DNA of 64,000 bases from Hyphomicrobium sp. GTDB taxonomy: Bacteria > Pseudomonadota > Alphaproteobacteria > Rhizobiales > Hyphomicrobiaceae. Numbering within the stretch: the stretch's first letter is position 1; each line of letters begins with the position of its first letter. Position numbers and translations under genes: made by a program. The notes beneath the pieces were generated by a model. It worked only from the letters and a program-made list of their open reading frames with translations. It searched no databases and was not told where the DNA came from. The stretch covers positions 62,001 through 126,000 of the forward strand of contig JALHMJ010000007.1 of the NCBI GenBank assembly GCA_022844105.1, given 5' to 3'. Shown in pieces: positions 26,133 to 33,072 of the stretch.

Positions 26133-26815
26133 TATGCGTCCGCGTTGTCGATGTTGAAGTTATAGAGTTTGCGCGCCGAACCGTAGCGCTTGAACTCGCT
26201 CGTCTTCACGTCCTTGATGCCGGCCTTTTCGAGAAGCGCGGCAAGCTGTTCGTGATGCTCGGGCCGCATTTCCTTCTCGATACAATCGGCACCCAGGCTT
26301 TTGACGTTGCCGCGCACGAACAGCTTGGCTTCGTAGATCGAATCGCCCAGCGCATCACCGGCATCGCCCAGCACGACAAGGTGCCCACTCTGCGCCATGA
26401 ACGCCGACATATGACCGATGTTGCCGCGCACGACGATATCGATGCCCTTCATCGAAATCCCGCAGCGCGAGGCCGCGTTACCCTCGATGACGAGAAGCCC
26501 GCCGCGTCCGGTCGCGCCTGCGTATTGGCTGGCGTCGCCTTTCACGACCACGCTGCCCGACATCATGTTCTCGGCAACCCCCGGACCCGCCGAACCGTGG
26601 ATTGTGATGACCGCCTTCTTGTTCATGCCGCCGCCGTAGTAGCCGACGGGCCCACGAACCGCGACTTTGATCGGCGCGTCGACGCCCACGGCAACCGCAT
26701 GCTGGCCACGCGGATTGAGAACTTCCCACTCCGCTTCGTTGGTGCCTTCCGACTGCCGATGAAGTTCGGAATTGAGATCCCGCAATGGCGTGACGGCAAG
26801 ATCGATCGTGCGCAT
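26129..26815 (-). CDS. mgsB: N-methylglutamate synthase subunit B (GXGXG beta-helix)
   Basis: 228 aa from the ATG at 26815, which lies four bases after the mgsA stop with GGGAG upstream; the longer ORF from 26926 overlaps mgsA. It is the glutamate-synthase C-terminal right-handed beta-helix: repeated G-x-x-G-x-x-x-x-G turns such as VVVKGDASQYAGATGRGG, VVRGNIGHMSAFMAQSGHL and LGDAGDALGDSIYEA. This domain is structural in glutamate synthase and holds the tunnel between active sites. In N-methylglutamate synthase it is a separate subunit. Confidence 0.93.
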   Translation of the reverse strand: MRTIDLAVTPLRDLNSELHRQSEGTNEAEWEVLNPRGQHAVAVGVDAPIKVAVRGPVGYYGGGMNKKAVITIHGSAGPGVAENMMSGSVVVKGDASQYAGATGRGGLLVIEGNAASRCGISMKGIDIVVRGNIGHMSAFMAQSGHLVVLGDAGDALGDSIYEAKLFVRGNVKSLGADCIEKEMRPEHHEQLAALLEKAGIKDVKTSEFKRYGSARKLYNFNIDNADAY

Positions 26816-26819
26816 GCAA

Positions 26820-27716
26820 TTACCGCTCCCAGAAATATACGGTTGCCGGCTCGGGCTCCCAGACCCGCGCCGTTTCGATGCCGGGCAGGCCAGCAAGTGC
26901 ACGGTATTCCGAACCAAAGGCGACATACTGATCCGTTTCGGCCATCACGGCAGGCTTGCACGCGATGGGATCGCGGATGACGCCAAAACCGTTCTTGGTG
27001 CCCACGACGAACGTGAAAAAACCGTCGAGATCGTCGAGGCTCTTTTCCAGCGCTTGCCCAAGGTTCATGCCCTGGTTCATCCGCCAGGTGAGATAGGAGG
27101 CGGCGACTTCACTGTCGTTCTCCGTCTCGAATGTCATGCCGTCATGCTTGAGTTTACGTTTTAAGCTGTTGTGGTTCGAGAGCGAACCGTTGTGCACGAG
27201 GCACTGATCGGAGCCCGTTGAAAACGGATGCGCCCCCAGCGTCGTCACGGCGCTCTCGGTCGCCATGCGCGTATGACCGATTGCGTGTGACCCGGACATC
27301 TGCCTGAGGTGGAACTGCTGCGAAACATCCGTTGGCCAGCCGACCTCTTTGTAGATTTCGATCGTCTCGCCCGCGCTCATGATGCGCACGCCGGGATGAT
27401 TGGCTTTGATCGTCTGACGCGCCACCTCCGCCTTATCGGCAGGAACCGTCAAAACCGCATGTGTCGACTTGCGCTCGATCGACACCGGCGAGCCGACCGC
27501 TGTCGACAACGCCGCATCGAGTCCGACGAAATCCTTGTCCGCATCGGCAGACTGAACCGTAATCTTCGCTTTGCCGCTTTCGGACGACCCATAGACCGCA
27601 AAACCCGCTGAATCCGGGCCCCGCTCGCACATCGTCGCCAGCATTTGCGCCGTCAACTCACCAAGCCGCGGCTCCAACGCTTTGTCTTTTAAGAATAATC
27701 CGACGATCCCACACAT
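26820..27716 (-). CDS. mgsA: N-methylglutamate synthase subunit A (class II glutamine amidotransferase-like)
   Basis: 298 aa from ATG 27716 (AGGAAAGG upstream). The start gives MCGIVG, so the N-terminal nucleophile Cys2 is in place after Met removal. Other Ntn-hydrolase motifs are LATMCERGPDSAG, IGHTRMATESAVT and LVHNGSLSNH. In glutamate synthase this domain frees ammonia from glutamine. Here it should act on gamma-glutamylmethylamide to release methylamine into the tunnel. First of the mgsABC-gmaS block; 98 bases separate it from the preceding small membrane protein. Confidence 0.93.
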   Translation of the reverse strand: MCGIVGLFLKDKALEPRLGELTAQMLATMCERGPDSAGFAVYGSSESGKAKITVQSADADKDFVGLDAALSTAVGSPVSIERKSTHAVLTVPADKAEVARQTIKANHPGVRIMSAGETIEIYKEVGWPTDVSQQFHLRQMSGSHAIGHTRMATESAVTTLGAHPFSTGSDQCLVHNGSLSNHNSLKRKLKHDGMTFETENDSEVAASYLTWRMNQGMNLGQALEKSLDDLDGFFTFVVGTKNGFGVIRDPIACKPAVMAETDQYVAFGSEYRALAGLPGIETARVWEPEPATVYFWER

Positions 27717-27814
27717 CAGAGGGCCTTTCCTGCTCAGACGCTTAGGGAGAAAGCTATCAATTTCCCCAACACATCTCAACTACCAAGAATACTTGTTTCC
27801 TGTCAGTAGAGTTT

Positions 27815-28105
27815 TTAGCTCGCGGACAAGAATTTTTGGCCGCGCTGCCACCGCTCATAGTTCGTGCGTCCCAGCCGATAGGCATCGGGAATGGAAACAG
27901 CCCACACAAACAGTCCCAACGCCGCGCGCCCGATAAACGAATGATCCGGCGTCGTCGTATGCCAGCTGATCGCCGCCAGGATGAGCGTGAACAGCGCAAA
28001 GCCAAAACCACGCTGTGGCTGACCCGCAAGCACGTGCCCGCCACCGGGCAACAACAGAGCCATGATCAGCACGGTGTAAGGATGCGGCGGTTGCTTCGAC
28101 GTCAT
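27815..28105 (-). CDS. Small membrane protein in the methylamine operon
   Basis: 96 aa, two to three hydrophobic segments (YTVLIMALLLPGGGHVLAG, GFGFALFTLILAAIS, IGRAALGLFVWAVSI). The LPGGGHVLAGQPQRGFGFAL pattern is like TM2-domain or DUF-type small membrane proteins that contain a G-x-G-H-x-x-x-G turn. Its ATG overlaps the stop of the upstream gene (ATGA), so it is co-translated with it. It lies directly before mgsA. Possible role in assembling or anchoring the transport or Mgs proteins; no direct evidence. Confidence 0.78.
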   Translation of the reverse strand: MTSKQPPHPYTVLIMALLLPGGGHVLAGQPQRGFGFALFTLILAAISWHTTTPDHSFIGRAALGLFVWAVSIPDAYRLGRTNYERWQRGQKFLSAS

Positions 28106-28779
28106 GCAGCCCGCGCCCCGGGACGCGACGTGCGACGCTCCAGCAGGACGGCCGCTTGCGATAATGTGTGCACCAGAGTTCGTCGGTCCACGACCGCATC
28201 GGTGAATACCGCTTGCCGCAGCAAGAGGTGATCGCCGCGTTCACCCTCCGCGATCTGCCGCACGATGCGAACACCCTTTGCCGTCATCGAGATCTCCTTG
28301 ACGCACGCGTCGTCAAGGATGCTTTTCAGAACCGGCGCCAGTGACAGGCACAGCCCCTCTGCCGCAGCACCGTCACCGCGCACCAGCATATCGAGCGGCA
28401 AGTCCGCCGGCGGCTCGATGCGCAGCGGTAAGTCAGGCGTGACCGCATAGAATTCGTTGCCCGTGTATCGCGTCAGCATCGACAGGGACGGCGCTCCCGG
28501 CCTGTCTTCGAGCAATGTGACCGAAAGCCAGAGTTGCGGCAGGCGCCGTACAACCATTGTATCCGGGACAAGCGCCACTTTGACCCGCCGCCCGTACGCA
28601 CGACCCGCCAGCGCCGGAAAGCCATCCGCGCCCGCCGACCACGCCTCATCATCCAGAACGCCAAGGCACGGATCGAGCATGCGCCTCCGCATCGCGACGG
28701 CTCGGCGGTGGTCGCGAATGGCAATATTGGCGAGCACCGCCGCCACTGCGATGAGGATGAAAAAAAAGACTGCCGACAT
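28102..28779 (-). CDS. Membrane-anchored protein of unknown function in the methylamine operon
   Basis: 225 aa. One N-terminal anchor (VFFFILIAVAAVLANIAI), then a basic stretch HRRAVAMRRRM and a ~190-residue soluble domain, mostly beta in the first half (RVKVALVPDTMVVRRLPQLWLSVTLL) and helical at the end. By the positive-inside rule the soluble part should be cytoplasmic. No motif I recognise. It overlaps the next small membrane gene by four bases and follows the APC permease after a perfect hairpin, so it belongs to the same transcript. Confidence 0.76.
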   Translation of the reverse strand: MSAVFFFILIAVAAVLANIAIRDHRRAVAMRRRMLDPCLGVLDDEAWSAGADGFPALAGRAYGRRVKVALVPDTMVVRRLPQLWLSVTLLEDRPGAPSLSMLTRYTGNEFYAVTPDLPLRIEPPADLPLDMLVRGDGAAAEGLCLSLAPVLKSILDDACVKEISMTAKGVRIVRQIAEGERGDHLLLRQAVFTDAVVDRRTLVHTLSQAAVLLERRTSRPGARAA

Positions 28780-28803
28780 CTGTATTGGCCTTTGCCGGAG
28801 ACC

Positions 28804-28829
28804 ACGCGGCGTTGCGCCGAACGCCGCGT
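28804..28829. repeat. Perfect 10-base-stem hairpin between permease and downstream gene
   Basis: ACGCGGCGTT-GCGCCG-AACGCCGCGT with no U-tract on either side. In the transcript it follows the permease stop by 19 bases. A processing or stability element that would separate permease levels from downstream levels is a reasonable reading. Confidence 0.6.
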
Positions 28830-28847
28830 GTCGTAGTTGCCACCCGA

Positions 28848-30257
28848 CTAATAGTCTCCCAGCGGGCGGGGCCAGGGCATCGTAAATTGATCACCGCGCC
28901 GGACATACCGGTAGCGATGGAAGTGGAACCACAGCGACGCGATAATGAAGAAGGCCATCATCGCCATCAGCTGCGTTCCGTATCCCAGGAACACCGCAAA
29001 GTAGGTCGTCGCGCATAATACCAGCAACACCAGCGCGGGCAGCGGATGCAAGGGATGCACGTAGCCGCGCTGAATGGTCCCGAGCGGCCACTTGCGCCGG
29101 AACATGATCACATTGAACGTCATAAAGGTGTAGCCGAGCAGTCCCGACAGGATCGAGAACGTGATCACTTGATCGAGTGGTGCATAGTAAGCAAATAGCA
29201 CCGCCACCGGAACGAGGAAGACGATAGATCGATACGGTGTGCGATAGCGCGGATGCACGGCACCGAACCACTGCGGCAGATAGCGATCGCGCGCCATCGA
29301 GAACCACGCCCGCGAGGCATCGTTGATGCAGCCGTTCGCCGACGCCAACGTCGAGAAAATGGTGCCGATAAACAGCAGCACCATCAGCGGCAGCGAATCC
29401 ATCAGGCGTGCGGCATCGAACAGCGGCGTGACGGCCTGACCAAGATATTCCCACGGCATCAACCCGGCGCAGATGAACCACGTCATGGTCGCGGCAATGA
29501 GCAGTGTCATGATACCGGTCATGGTGCCGAGCGGCAGCGACCGTGCCGGTGAGCGCACTTCTTCCGCCGCCTGGCACGTTCCCTCGATGCCAAGATAGTA
29601 CCACAGGCCAAAGTGCAAAGCGGCGATGACGCCGATCCAGCCATAGGGCAACCCGGTCAAAAGTTCATTGTGCTGCAGCACGTCACTCGACCACGGCCTC
29701 ACCGCGAAAAACAGAATGATGATCGCAACGAAGGCAATGGCCGTAATGACCAGATTGAAAGTCAGCGTCGCATAAACGCCGCGATAGTTGAGCCAGGCGA
29801 GAAACATGATCGTCAGAACGATAAACGGCTTGTCATGCAGGACGAGCGCTTCGCCCCCCGCCGTCGTTTGTCCCATCATGCCGCCGACCGTCTGGATCAG
29901 ATAGCCGAGCGTTATGGCGTTCGCCGCCTCCAGCATGGTGTAGGCAAAAACCAGGAACAGCCCGACGTTGAACGCCATCAGCGGCCCGACGATGTGCTTG
30001 GCCTGGGCATACTGTCCCCCAGCGGCGGCGACCGTCGACGTGACTTCCGAATCGATCATCGCCACGCACGTATAGAGGAGCCCCGCCACCCAGCAGGCGA
30101 TCAGGGCGGCAATGGCCCCGCCTTTGCCGACTGAAAAGTTCCAGCCCATGTACTCGCCGACGAGCACGATGCCGACACCGAGCGCCCACACGTGCCCCGG
30201 GCCGAGGACGCGAAGAAGCGAGATTTTTTCGCCATGAATTGCTGTGGTCTGCGTCAC
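28848..30257 (-). CDS. APC-superfamily permease, ethanolamine-permease-like, probable methylamine uptake
   Basis: 469 aa, about 12 membrane helices. APC features: GPGHVWALGVGIVLVGEYMG (TM1 unwound region), SEVTSTVAAAGGQYAQAKHIVGP, YYLGIEGTCQAAEEVRSPAR (typical E-E after TM6) and FGAVHPRYRTPYRSI. It resembles ethanolamine/amino-acid permeases. The GTG at 30257 overlaps the stop of a 67-aa gene (GTGA), with GGGAGG six bases upstream. Placement between small membrane proteins and mgsABC-gmaS argues for methylamine or a related amine as substrate; this is inference from context. Confidence 0.88.
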   Translation of the reverse strand: MTQTTAIHGEKISLLRVLGPGHVWALGVGIVLVGEYMGWNFSVGKGGAIAALIACWVAGLLYTCVAMIDSEVTSTVAAAGGQYAQAKHIVGPLMAFNVGLFLVFAYTMLEAANAITLGYLIQTVGGMMGQTTAGGEALVLHDKPFIVLTIMFLAWLNYRGVYATLTFNLVITAIAFVAIIILFFAVRPWSSDVLQHNELLTGLPYGWIGVIAALHFGLWYYLGIEGTCQAAEEVRSPARSLPLGTMTGIMTLLIAATMTWFICAGLMPWEYLGQAVTPLFDAARLMDSLPLMVLLFIGTIFSTLASANGCINDASRAWFSMARDRYLPQWFGAVHPRYRTPYRSIVFLVPVAVLFAYYAPLDQVITFSILSGLLGYTFMTFNVIMFRRKWPLGTIQRGYVHPLHPLPALVLLVLCATTYFAVFLGYGTQLMAMMAFFIIASLWFHFHRYRYVRRGDQFTMPWPRPLGDY

Positions 30258-30457
30258 CGGTGACCTCCCTGGTGGGTCGGATCAATGACGAGCGCGTCCT
30301 CGATGTCGCCTTCACGCGACGAGGTAAGCAGATCTTCGGAGTAGGTCATGTCGGTTCGAAGCATGTCTGTAAGCATCCATACGCCAAGGATGATGCACAG
30401 AGCCCAGGCGCCATACTCGAGAAGCTGGAAATTATTGAGTGTATTGATGTCGGGCAT
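30254..30457 (-). CDS. 67-aa single-TM protein coupled to the permease
   Basis: One central helix (YGAWALCIILGVWMLTDML) followed by an acidic tail (MTYSEDLLTSSREGDIEDAL). Its TGA is embedded in the permease start (GTGA), the tightest possible coupling, which suggests a physical partner of the permease. Small single-TM subunits are known for several transporters. Family not recognised. Confidence 0.78.
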   Translation of the reverse strand: MPDINTLNNFQLLEYGAWALCIILGVWMLTDMLRTDMTYSEDLLTSSREGDIEDALVIDPTHQGGHR

Positions 30458-30470
30458 GTTCGGTCTCCCC

Positions 30471-30863
30471 TCACTGGTCTCTGCGGCCGAAGCGCTCGGC
30501 GATGACTTCGCGGTACTCGCTCTTGGAGAAGGCGACGACGAGCACGAAGTAGCCGACGACGATCAAGGCCGTGACGCCGAGCGCCACGAGGTCAAACGAG
30601 TAGTCGAAACGTGAAACGATGACCGGCGCGGCCGTTTCCGGCGTATAACCGAGCTTCTCCCAAGCCCCTTGCATGACGGCGTTCTGACCAAGTCCCGCCC
30701 AGGTCGTTTTGTCAGCAAGTTCGATTTCGGTTTTTCCGCCTGACGCCAAACCGAGATACAGCGGCGCAAATAGCGAGGCGAACACAAGTGCCAGCAAAAA
30801 CAGGCTATCGAAGAACTGCCCCAAAGCCGATTGGCGAGGTGGCTCGTAATGACCGTTGCTCAT
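30471..30863 (-). CDS. 130-aa two-TM protein of the methylamine operon
   Basis: Two membrane helices (FDSLFLLALVFASLFAPLYL near 18-38 and FDLVALGVTALIVVGYFVLV near 92-112) separated by a ~50-residue loop (GKTEIELADKTTWAGLGQN...) that should be periplasmic, with a basic cytosolic end (EYREVIAERFGRRDQ). It is second of three small membrane genes and only 13 bases from the next. Such a loop could capture substrate or contact the permease. No known family by eye. Confidence 0.8.
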   Translation of the reverse strand: MSNGHYEPPRQSALGQFFDSLFLLALVFASLFAPLYLGLASGGKTEIELADKTTWAGLGQNAVMQGAWEKLGYTPETAAPVIVSRFDYSFDLVALGVTALIVVGYFVLVVAFSKSEYREVIAERFGRRDQ

Positions 30864-30879
30864 GGCGATGTCCTCAGCT

Positions 30880-31167
30880 CTAACGGCGGTTCATGAGATC
30901 GAGGTAGTGCAGGTCGAGCCCGTAGATGTGAGCTTTGTCATCGCGGTAATGGCTGATCATGGCCCAGATGGCCGCGGCGTTGAAAAGCATGACGAGGCCA
31001 CCGCTGATCAACAAAGCGCCAAACACACCGTCATCGGTGAGCTGCGGCAGGAGAGCGTAGAAAACGAATGAGTACAGCGCCCACACGGCGACGAGCGCCA
31101 CGACCGCCCAGCGGCAATCCGTCGAGAACATGCGATCGATCCGTGGATCAGCGGCTTTTTGTTGCAC
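30880..31167 (-). CDS. 95-aa two-TM protein, first gene of the methylamine uptake/mgs operon
   Basis: I prefer the GTG at 31167 because GGGGGAGGT ends four bases upstream; the ATG at 31209 gives 14 further residues containing that ribosome site. Two helices (WAVVALVAVWALYSFVFYALL and FGALLISGGLVMLFNAAAIWAM) are joined by a short loop LPQLTDDGV; the tail is HYRDDKAHIYGLDLHYLDLMNRR. It opens the ten-gene minus-strand operon. Not recognised. Confidence 0.78.
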   Translation of the reverse strand: MQQKAADPRIDRMFSTDCRWAVVALVAVWALYSFVFYALLPQLTDDGVFGALLISGGLVMLFNAAAIWAMISHYRDDKAHIYGLDLHYLDLMNRR

Positions 31168-31211
31168 GAGCACCTCCCCCATTTGCCGAGACATTCCCCG
31201 GTGCACCAATG

Positions 31212-31226
31212 TTGCCTGTCAGGCAA
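31212..31226. promoter_or_regulatory. Perfect palindrome in the mgs/mgd divergent region, candidate operator
   Basis: TTGCCTG-T-CAGGCAA, 7-base arms, 45 bases upstream of the first minus-strand start. The XRE-cupin protein encoded at the end of the mgd operon is a plausible ligand-responsive binder. A partial half-site (TGCC) recurs at ~31284. Confidence 0.45.
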
Positions 31227-31379
31227 TCTGTGTTTAATGAGCGGAAAGTCTGCGTCATGGTGCCGCGAGATGTCAAGATAAACTGCCTCAACAAGTGACA
31301 TAGACAGCAAAATTTATGCAGTGCATTGCAACATATTCGAGCAAACCGCCAAAACGGCCGTTGACCCGTAACTTGAACA

Positions 31380-31400
31380 CGCGGAAAATTTCTTGCACTT
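31380..31400 (+). promoter_or_regulatory. Sigma54-like promoter element before mgdA
   Basis: CGGAAAATTTCTTGCA has GG (31383-31384) and GC (31395-31396) separated by exactly ten bases, and the -12 half TTGCA is consensus. The -24 half is imperfect (CGGAAA for TGGCAC). It is 65 bases upstream of mgdA in the correct orientation. Nitrogen control of an amine pathway would make sense; no enhancer-binding protein gene is in the window. Confidence 0.35.
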
Positions 31401-31461
31401 TGGGAACAATCGAGGGCATGGTCCGCAGAGTGTCTGCTGCCCCCTGGGCCGGAGCATTTGA

Positions 31462-32703
31462 ATGCCGTTCGCACTCCTGAAATACGGTCTGTCGCGGGAA
31501 CACCCCGACGATCCCCACTTCCGATGGAAGCCCGACCTCAAGAAAACCTACGACGTGGTCATCATCGGAGCTGGCGGGCATGGGCTCGCCGCGGCCTACC
31601 ATTTGGCCAAGGACCACGGCATCACCAACATCGCCGTGCTTGAAAAGGGTTGGCTCGCCGGCGGTAACACCGCGCGCAACACCACCATCGTCCGCGCCAA
31701 TTACCTGACCCCCGAAGGCGTCGCTTTCTACAAGGAATCCGTCGAACTCTTCCGCACTTTGTCGAACGAACTCGACATCAACGTCATGTACTCAGAACGC
31801 GGCCACTTCACGCTGGCGCATACGGACGCCGCCATGCGCACCGCGCGGTGGCGCGCCGAGGTCAACAAGCACCTTGGCGTCAATTCCGAAGTCATCGATT
31901 CAGCCGAGGTCAAGCGCATCTGCCCGACGATGAACGTCACAGACGAAGCGCGGTATCCTATTCTGGGCGCGCTGTACCATCCGCCAGGCGCCATCGCCCG
32001 CCATGATGCTGTGGCGTGGGGTTATGCCAAGGAAGCCATGAAGCGCGGCGTCGAAGTCCACACGCAAACCGAAGTCAAAAAGATCTTGATCGAAAACGGC
32101 CGCGCCATCGGCGTTGAGACCAATCGCGGCATCATCCATGCCGGCAAGGTGATGCAGGCAGTCGCGGGTTCTTCGTCGCACGTCGCGCGCATGGCTGGCC
32201 TCAAGCTCCCGATCAAGACCATTCCGCTGCAGGCTTGTGTGTCTGAACCCGTAAAGCCGATCCTCGATCAGATCGTCGTGTCGGGATCGCTGCACGTCTA
32301 CATCTCGCAGTCGGCACGCGGCGAAATGGTCATGGGCGGGGCGACCGATCCTTATGGACTGTATTCGTCGCGCTCCACGCTCGATTTCAAGGAAAGCCTG
32401 ATGGGCCACATGCTGGAATTGTTCCCATTCATGGGCGAATTGCGCATTCTGCGACAGTGGGCTGGAATGGCTGACATGACGCCCGACTTTTCGCCCGTCA
32501 TGGGCCTGACGCCGCTGGAGAACTATTACATCGATGCCGGCTGGGGCACATGGGGGTTCAAAGCAACGCCCGTCTGCGGCAAGCGTATGGCTGAATGCGT
32601 CGCCACCGGCCGTCAGCCCGATCTGATCAAACCTTTCGCCCTGTCTCGCTTCTCGACCTTCGATCTCGTTGGCGAGAAGGGTGCGGCGTCCGTCGGACAT
32701 TGA
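31462..32703 (+). CDS. mgdA: N-methylglutamate dehydrogenase subunit A (FAD, sarcosine-oxidase-beta-like)
   Basis: 413 aa DAO-family flavoprotein. Rossmann motif VVIIGAGGHGLAAAYHLA at ~33-50, then ITNIAVLEKGWLAGGNTARNTTIVRANY typical of the sarcosine oxidase beta subunit (covalent-FMN region follows in that family). The C-terminal AGMADMTPDFSPVMG and DAGWGTWGFKATP are the second flavin site. With MgdB, C and D it oxidises N-methylglutamate to glutamate and a C1 unit (formaldehyde or methylene-tetrahydrofolate). First gene of a five-gene operon divergent from the mgs operon. Confidence 0.93.
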   Translation: MPFALLKYGLSREHPDDPHFRWKPDLKKTYDVVIIGAGGHGLAAAYHLAKDHGITNIAVLEKGWLAGGNTARNTTIVRANYLTPEGVAFYKESVELFRTLSNELDINVMYSERGHFTLAHTDAAMRTARWRAEVNKHLGVNSEVIDSAEVKRICPTMNVTDEARYPILGALYHPPGAIARHDAVAWGYAKEAMKRGVEVHTQTEVKKILIENGRAIGVETNRGIIHAGKVMQAVAGSSSHVARMAGLKLPIKTIPLQACVSEPVKPILDQIVVSGSLHVYISQSARGEMVMGGATDPYGLYSSRSTLDFKESLMGHMLELFPFMGELRILRQWAGMADMTPDFSPVMGLTPLENYYIDAGWGTWGFKATPVCGKRMAECVATGRQPDLIKPFALSRFSTFDLVGEKGAASVGH

Positions 32704-32715
32704 GGAAGTCGTTCG

Positions 32716-33072
32716 ATGAAAATCGTGAACTGTCCGCTGAACGGCCCACGCAACATTTCAGAATTTGTCTGGGGTGGCGAAGTAAAGCCGATGCCCGATC
32801 CGGCAAAGGCCACCGATCGGGAATGGACTGAGTATCTCTTTCTTGAAGAAAATCTCGCCGGCGACATCACGGAATGGTGGCTGCACGCGCCGACCAACTA
32901 CTGGTTTATCGCCCGCCGCAACACGATCACAGACCAATTTCTAGAAACCATGACCTACGACGCATTCCTGGCTCGTCAGCCTTTGGCGAGCGCTGTCATT
33001 CCGTCAGGAGAGGCCGAACCTGCGGCCAAGCCTGTCACCGGCGGCGGCGACACCGGAGCAACATCAGCATGA
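32716..33072 (+). CDS. mgdB: N-methylglutamate dehydrogenase subunit B (sarcosine-oxidase-delta-like)
   Basis: 118 aa. It begins MKIVNCPLNGPRNISEFVWGG and contains EWWLHAPTNYWFIARRNT. In sarcosine oxidase delta subunits zinc is held by C-x2-C near the start and H-x3-C near residue 60. Here the second Cys is Asn (CPLN) and the last ligand is Asn or Thr, so only one Cys and one His remain. That suggests no structural zinc. GAGGA precedes the ATG. Its stop overlaps the mgdC start (ATGA). Confidence 0.92.
   Translation: MKIVNCPLNGPRNISEFVWGGEVKPMPDPAKATDREWTEYLFLEENLAGDITEWWLHAPTNYWFIARRNTITDQFLETMTYDAFLARQPLASAVIPSGEAEPAAKPVTGGGDTGATSA

Noticed and set aside
24795-27716. mgsABC considered as housekeeping glutamate synthase
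   Set aside because: True GltB is a single ~1500-aa chain with a GltD partner; here the three domains are separate genes with no gltD, next to gmaS and mgd.
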